DNA of 64,000 nt from Bacillota bacterium (GTDB lineage: Bacteria > Bacillota > Clostridia > Lachnospirales > Lachnospiraceae), in the NCBI GenBank assembly GCA_023411555.1, contig JAEYOQ010000047.1, positions 1-64,000 of the forward strand. The letters run 5' to 3'. Of the stretch, positions 59,992 through 64,000 are shown one piece after another (positions within the stretch are counted from its first letter, which is position 1; every line of letters begins with the position of its first letter). Position numbers and translations under genes: made by a program. The notes beneath the pieces were generated by a model that was not told where the DNA came from, did no database searches, and saw only the letters and a program-made list of their open reading frames with translations.

Positions 59992-60378
59992 CTATACGAA
60001 CAAACACCACCAAACTCCATATCGATCAATCAGCTCCACACCACAAGGACTAAAAAAGAGTTCATTAAAGGGGGTAATAATCGTACTTCCCTCAAGAAGT
60101 GTCTCATATGCTCTTTTTACCTTCTCCTCCTGTCCTTCCCCAAACTGAATACAGAATTGCATTGTGTTACCCGTAATTCTATTTTCACCACCTGCTCGCG
60201 TATCGTCATTGGCCTCACCAATTGCAATAGCTTGTCCGCAAACATCAAGCTCTCGATGAATGATCTTGCCATTCTCATCGACCTCCTGATAACCAACCTG
60301 AGCATCGAATGCTTTCTTATAAAGCTCGAAAGCAGCATCACTTCCTTTGACATAAATCTGAAGAATTGATCTGAACAT
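59992..60378 (-). CDS. VOC-superfamily (glyoxalase/PhnB-like) protein
   Basis: 128 residues with PhnB-like pattern: YVKGSDAAFELYKKAFDA at residues 9-26, a middle MQFCIQFGEGQEEKV strand-helix and the C-terminal FFSPCGVELIDRYGVWW. This VOC subfamily includes 3-demethylubiquinone-9-methyltransferase-like proteins without demonstrated enzymatic role. Monocistronic, with AGGAGG ribosome site. Confidence 0.88.
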   Translation of the reverse strand: MFRSILQIYVKGSDAAFELYKKAFDAQVGYQEVDENGKIIHRELDVCGQAIAIGEANDDTRAGGENRITGNTMQFCIQFGEGQEEKVKRAYETLLEGSTIITPFNELFFSPCGVELIDRYGVWWCLFV

Positions 60379-60633
60379 AATATATCCTCCTACTTTTTCT
60401 CAATATCGTAACATAATTAATTTATTTATAATATACTATTACATATTTTGCCATAAATAAGATCGAGATAATTTTCTACCATGTCCTAATTGGTTTGTCT
60501 TGACTCCCCGCTTCTTCTGATTGATTAACTTAAGTAAATATGAGTATAAAATATTAATTCTCATAAATTCTTCGCTTCTTATCCTATTAATCCTCCTGAC
60601 TATCCATCCCTTCCGGTTGTTGTCAAGAGAAAA

Positions 60634-61278
60634 TCACGATAGAAAGGGCCGAGCTAATCTATCTTTATAACCACCGTGCTTCCTTTGCATTGTATGCCAG
60701 CTTATCTTCGTGACACCAATTTTATCTAGCACATTCAGACACCGAACCTTTGATTTTGAAAGCTTATAAGGCTCAGCAAACGTCTTAATATACTTTTCAG
60801 AAAATATACCAAGCCTCTCATATTCTCTACCAAACCCTGCAAATTCTTTTGCAAGCTTTTTAAACATATCTGGCATAAGAGCTATTCCGGCACACTCACC
60901 TTTGATAACCGTACCAAGGGAATTGTAGTTCAAGCTTCGCAACAGACAAGTAAAATATTTGCAGAAGATCTCACTTTCAGACGATTCCGGATATCCTGAT
61001 TGGATGATTAATCCATAGGACTGAGGACGGTCAGCAGGAGGAAGCTGATCCAAGAATTCTATGACAATCCCAGGCACAGCATGTATATAATTTGGTGTGA
61101 CTAGAATAACATGGTCAAAGTTTTTTATGTAATTTACAAGATTTGTTGTATCCTCAGCAGCGATGGAACGTATTTCACATGGCTGTTCCATCTCGCTCAC
61201 GAATGCTTTTGCAAGAAAATAGCTTCCGCTTTTTTCTGTATTTCCTTTTGGTGAACCATTTAATATAATAGTTTTCAT
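60634..61278 (-). CDS. NAD(P)H-dependent FMN reductase-like flavodoxin-fold protein
   Basis: 214 residues from the minus-strand ATG at 61278. The flavin phosphate loop GSPKGNTEKSGSYFLAKAF is near residues 9-28, and VTPNYIHAVPGIVIEFLDQL is the second flavin-contact region. It starts three bases after the stop of the upstream flavodoxin-like gene, so the two are translationally coupled and probably act together. Confidence 0.85.
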   Translation of the reverse strand: MKTIILNGSPKGNTEKSGSYFLAKAFVSEMEQPCEIRSIAAEDTTNLVNYIKNFDHVILVTPNYIHAVPGIVIEFLDQLPPADRPQSYGLIIQSGYPESSESEIFCKYFTCLLRSLNYNSLGTVIKGECAGIALMPDMFKKLAKEFAGFGREYERLGIFSEKYIKTFAEPYKLSKSKVRCLNVLDKIGVTKISWHTMQRKHGGYKDRLARPFLS

Positions 61279-61280
61279 CT

Positions 61281-61757
61281 CTAGCATACCTCGCTTTCAA
61301 CAAAAGCCGATATTGGCTTTATAGTAATATTCTTTGAATAAAACTGATCAAATACCTTATAGATATAATCGTAAAAAATTTGTTGGTAATCATCATTTTC
61401 AAATTCTCCTGCGTAGTAGAACTCAATATCCGGGTATTTTTCATATCTACGCGAATGCTTTGTTCCGCCATTCTCAAATACACAATAGGGAAGAAAATGG
61501 GGAATCATTCTATCTAGAAGTGTTTTAAGGTTCCCACTGATAAACCCTCTTTGTAGTTTTACTAGAAACACTGCCTTATCTGCAGATAGATAATTGTAAT
61601 AAAAATCGTCCAGGTCTTTGTGTACACATCTTCCCGGTGCTGTCCACCAACAGTTCCAGCAACCCAAACAGCCTTTAACCTTCAATGCTGTCAAATCCAA
61701 TACCTTTGCGTACGATGGACTAGGTACTTCAATTTCCTTAATAACAACTGTTTTCAT
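61281..61757 (-). CDS. Flavodoxin-like protein lacking the flavin phosphate loop, CxGCxxC motif
   Basis: 158 residues. After a short MKTVVI strand the sequence runs directly into AKVLDLTALKVKGCLGCWNC, the Cys motif of iron-sulfur flavoproteins and NAD(P)H reductases. The GSPRxxGNT flavin-binding loop and first helix usual between these are missing. The later part keeps RGFISGNLKTLLDRMIPHFLP. Either a specialised short subfamily or an internal deletion. Its partner gene, downstream, has an intact loop. Confidence 0.7.
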   Translation of the reverse strand: MKTVVIKEIEVPSPSYAKVLDLTALKVKGCLGCWNCWWTAPGRCVHKDLDDFYYNYLSADKAVFLVKLQRGFISGNLKTLLDRMIPHFLPYCVFENGGTKHSRRYEKYPDIEFYYAGEFENDDYQQIFYDYIYKVFDQFYSKNITIKPISAFVESEVC

Positions 61758-62069
61758 AATACTTTCTCTCCCTTTTCTATTAAATTACTGCCTTTGAGCA
61801 AATATATTAACTCATTCACCCATAGGATCATATGTTCAAAAATCTTCTATGCTGCTATAACTGTCAATCACAGATTGTTCCATTTCTATGTTAAATATTT
61901 CACATTATGTAATAAAGTCTTCTCCTAATTCATCCAAATGTATCAAATCATTCTTACGAGCATTTTTATTCAACAGGTTTCAGAATAATTCCCGAATATC
62001 GGACTTGTTTTAGGCAGGGTAACATTATCATATATTAGTCGGTGGATTTCATTAACCGTCTCCTTGATC
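61758..62069 (-). other. Gap with a decayed GNAT fragment
   Basis: The segment between the flavodoxin-like gene and the GNAT gene contains the fragment at 61836-61914 listed separately. I see no other feature. Confidence 0.4.
61836..61914 (-). pseudogene. N-terminal fragment duplicated from the neighbouring GNAT gene
   Basis: The minus-strand frame reads CEIFNIEMEQSVIDSYSSIEDF and then a stop. It aligns without gaps to residues 4-25 of the GNAT protein at 62070-62837 (SEIINIAMQQSAIESNCSMEDF). It lacks a start codon and the rest of the gene. Confidence 0.7.
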
Positions 62070-62837
62070 CTATTTATTCATATCAGTGATAAAATTATTG
62101 CTTTTTACAGTAAGTTGTACCCAAGACGGTTTAAATCCACTTTTTATTGCGTTGCGAACCGATTTTAGGTTCGACCATGCACAGCAATAGAAGGGAACCA
62201 TCCTTCTGTTTAAAATCTCTATAGCAAGCTTGCTCGTAAGACTGGAAGCAATGCCCTGTCTTCTATACTCAGGCAGTACATCTACCCCTATCTGCCACAT
62301 GGTATCGCAATCTGCAGAGCACCCCGCAAGTCCGATAAGCTTTCCTTTATCATAGGCTCCCACAGCTAATACATCTAATTGCTTACGTTTTGCACACAGC
62401 GCATTACCCCATTCCGGTAAATAATATGCTGCGAATTGATCTGGTTCCATAACCCGTGTTTCATACTTACATTCAATTGGTTTTAAAACATCCATATCCG
62501 GTAGGAAGTACTCTGCCATAAAGCAAACGTCTAAGTTAAATGGCTTTAGTTTTTCACTCAATGTATGTAGATTAGGTGTTTCAAAGCAATGCTCTACCGG
62601 ATATTTCCCTATATAATCACTTACTATATCCGCTAATTCTTCCGAGACAGAAGCTACTATATTACTACCATAGGAGGTTAGATCACAGTAAAAAGGCAGC
62701 TCCAAATATTTTCTGGCTCCTGGATTTTTCTTAGATATAACTACTTTGTTTTCGGTCTTCTTAAAATCTTCCATACTGCAATTACTTTCAATCGCAGACT
62801 GTTGCATTGCAATGTTAATAATTTCACTATTTGTCAT
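62070..62837 (-). CDS. GNAT acetyltransferase with long N-terminal domain
   Basis: 255 residues. GGAGGAG lies five bases before the minus-strand ATG. The GNAT fold is in the C-terminal half: GLAGCSADCDTMWQIGVDVL, then PEYRRQGIASSLTSKLAIEIL (acetyl-CoA loop) and AWSNLKSVRNAIKSGFKPSW. The N-terminal 120 residues form a separate domain. Substrate unknown. A broken copy of the 5' end lies about 160 bases downstream. Confidence 0.88.
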   Translation of the reverse strand: MTNSEIINIAMQQSAIESNCSMEDFKKTENKVVISKKNPGARKYLELPFYCDLTSYGSNIVASVSEELADIVSDYIGKYPVEHCFETPNLHTLSEKLKPFNLDVCFMAEYFLPDMDVLKPIECKYETRVMEPDQFAAYYLPEWGNALCAKRKQLDVLAVGAYDKGKLIGLAGCSADCDTMWQIGVDVLPEYRRQGIASSLTSKLAIEILNRRMVPFYCCAWSNLKSVRNAIKSGFKPSWVQLTVKSNNFITDMNK

Positions 62838-62930
62838 AATGACTCCTCCTGCATTGAATTGTATTATACATTATTTAACCTATTTCTATTAACTCTTTAT
62901 TAATATGGTAACATGATTCGCAGATTATTG

Positions 62931-62963
62931 CCATACTTTCCCATCACATTAGTAAAAGTATGG
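62931..62963. repeat. Inverted repeat between GNAT and PNPOx genes
   Basis: CCATACTTT (62931-62939) and AAAGTATGG (62955-62963) form a 9-bp stem. No strong T-run; function unclear. Confidence 0.4.
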
Positions 62964-63058
62964 GATAGCATCTTTATTTACTTTATACATTCATAAATAA
63001 CGTGTATAATATAAACTGGTAAGTATATCCAAGGTAAATTTTCATATTGACTTTGGTC

Positions 63059-63199
63059 ATGACATACTATTGTCGTGTTACAATTGATATACTTATCCCA
63101 ACAGATAAGCTTAATTCGGTTCTTGATTATGACAACTTGTATGAACTGATTAGTAAGCCTGTTATACATTATTATGAATGCGAAGGAGTAGGAACATGA
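63059..63199 (+). CDS. Possible 46-aa ORF overlapping the PNPOx-type gene
   Basis: The frame reads MTYYCRVTIDILIPTDKLNS and ends in HYYECEGVGT, with its TGA overlapping the next gene's ATG (ATGA). The composition is protein-like, but there is no good ribosome site. It could be a 3' remnant of an upstream gene or a coupled small protein. Confidence 0.3.
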   Translation: MTYYCRVTIDILIPTDKLNSVLDYDNLYELISKPVIHYYECEGVGT

Positions 63200-63615
63200 A
63201 TCAAGAAATTGTAAAAAAAGCAGGTGAAATTGTTCAGAAGAATACTGGAGTAGCTACTTATTGTGTATTATCATTGATTGATTTGGATGATTATCCAACC
63301 GCATCAACCATTACTGCCTCAAAAGCGGATGGAATCCATTGGATTACCTTCTGTACCGGTCTTGGAGGAACAAGAACAGATCGAATTAATCGCTGTAAAA
63401 AGGCCAGTGTCTGCTTTAATGCACCAGATTATAACATCACCTTAGTCGGTACCATCGATATCTGTACTGACCCGGAAATTAAAAGGGAAATGTGGTATGA
63501 CGGCTTAGCAAACCATTTTAGCGGTCCTGAAGATCCTAATTATTGTGTCCTTCGTTTTACTACTCAGCGCTATAATCTTTTGGTTGACTGGCAAGAGGTT
63601 AGAGGTACTTTATAA
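63196..63615 (+). CDS. Pyridoxamine 5'-phosphate oxidase-like flavin-binding protein
   Basis: 139 residues from the ATG at 63196 behind AAGGAG. The split-barrel pattern is TYCVLSLIDLDDYPTASTIT, then HWITFCTGLGGTRTDRINRC and ASVCFNAPDYNITLVGTIDI. These proteins bind FMN or F420-type cofactors and reduce varied substrates; true PdxH activity is unlikely at this length. Confidence 0.85.
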   Translation: MNQEIVKKAGEIVQKNTGVATYCVLSLIDLDDYPTASTITASKADGIHWITFCTGLGGTRTDRINRCKKASVCFNAPDYNITLVGTIDICTDPEIKREMWYDGLANHFSGPEDPNYCVLRFTTQRYNLLVDWQEVRGTL

Positions 63616-63684
63616 GTCTACATACTTCCCCAATTAGCCTACCATTAATATAATCTGATTGATAATGAAAAAGACTGAAACCGT

Positions 63685-63742
63685 AAAGTACACCCCTACT
63701 GCTAGACGAAACATCATCTAAGCATTAGAGGTGCACTTTTTT
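63685..63742. terminator. Bidirectional terminator between convergent genes
   Basis: AAAGTACACCCCTA (63685-63698) pairs with TAGAGGTGCACTTT (63726-63739) with mismatches, and a T-run follows. The A-rich left side allows it to serve the minus-strand helicase as well. Confidence 0.7.
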
Positions 63743-63748
63743 CATTTC

Positions 63749-64000
63749 TTATTCTATTAATGGACTCTTCTCACCCATCGCAAACAGGTTAAGTCGGTGA
63801 AGCGCCCTGGTACATGCGATATATAGATGCTTTTTATCTTCCTCTGTGTAATAGTTTTGTGCGTCTACGTCACAGACTAATACCGCATCAAATTCAAGCC
63901 CTTTTGACAGATACAAGGGTATAATGAAGACACCCTGGAGGTCGGAGTCGGACTCATTCTTGATTAACCGAACCTCCATACTAGCCTTTAGTTTATGATA
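63749..64000 (-). CDS. HelD-type UvrD-family helicase, C-terminal end (partial)
   Basis: The frame stays open to the window edge on the minus strand (YHKLKASMEVRLIKNESDSD at the edge). It contains the superfamily I motifs SKGLEFDAVLVCDVD (motif V) and YIACTRALHRL (motif VI). The lead-in with NESD, FIIPLYL matches HelD, the RNA-polymerase-associated helicase-like factor of Gram-positives. The gene starts beyond the window. Confidence 0.8.
   Translation of the reverse strand, partial: YHKLKASMEVRLIKNESDSDLQGVFIIPLYLSKGLEFDAVLVCDVDAQNYYTEEDKKHLYIACTRALHRLNLFAMGEKSPLIE

Noticed and set aside
1..64000. tRNA or rRNA genes and CRISPR arrays
   Set aside because: I looked for T-loop sequences, 16S/23S landmarks and regular spaced repeats and saw none; a dedicated RNA search could still find something small.

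Overview
The window looks like a chromosomal segment of a low-GC, Gram-positive, endospore-forming anaerobe of the Clostridia, most like Lachnospiraceae. The grounds are spoIVA, the der-plsY-gpsA-spoIVA order, mreBCD with a very long PBP2, minCDE followed by rodA and mgsA, the yggS-sepF-ylmH group, strong AGGAGG ribosome sites and TTGACA/TATAAT promoters. The species cannot be named from sequence alone.

Layout. 1-11.8 kb: housekeeping block with pgeF (5' end outside the window), a DUF512 protein, der, plsY, gpsA, an inositol monophosphatase, a 27-residue small ORF, spoIVA, a secreted SH3/NlpC-P60 hydrolase, a membrane-anchored MutS-like ATPase and rnhA. 11.9-22.8 kb: a vWA lipoprotein, mutS-mutL, a 218-bp palindromic MITE-like element, miaA, a YnbB-type PLP enzyme, a DUF4321 protein and radC. 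22.9-31.8 kb: cell-shape and division block mreB-mreC-mreD-PBP2-minC-minD-minE-rodA, ending with mgsA and a strong terminator. 32-42.3 kb: D,D-carboxypeptidase, a P-loop protein, a DUF378 protein, an HlyD-like protein, yggS-sepF-ylmH, aroB, lspA, rluD and a DUF4143 ATPase.

42.4-55 kb is accessory and full of decayed genes: a BlaI-type repressor with its own operator cluster, Nudix, GNAT and NCS2 permease genes, and remnants of an S41 peptidase, a phosphinothricin-type acetyltransferase, a serine recombinase and a methyltransferase. Inside it lies the most important find, a compact five-gene operon at 49372-52706: arsR-hgcA-hgcB-acr3-arsC. HgcA (corrinoid protein with the NVWCAAGK cap-helix motif and a C-terminal membrane domain) and HgcB (two 4Fe-4S motifs plus a terminal Cys pair) are the two proteins required for mercury methylation. 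Here they sit between an ArsR repressor and arsenite efflux/arsenate reduction genes, behind a consensus promoter with an inverted-repeat operator at the start site.

55-64 kb: a Cho/UvrC-like GIY-YIG protein on the + strand, then mostly minus-strand genes: PAP2 phosphatase, murC, DUF4236 protein, VOC protein, two flavodoxin-fold proteins, GNAT (with a decayed partial copy beside it), a plus-strand PNPOx-type protein, and the C-terminal end of a HelD-type helicase cut by the window edge.

All functional calls are from reading motifs and family resemblance; no database search was possible.
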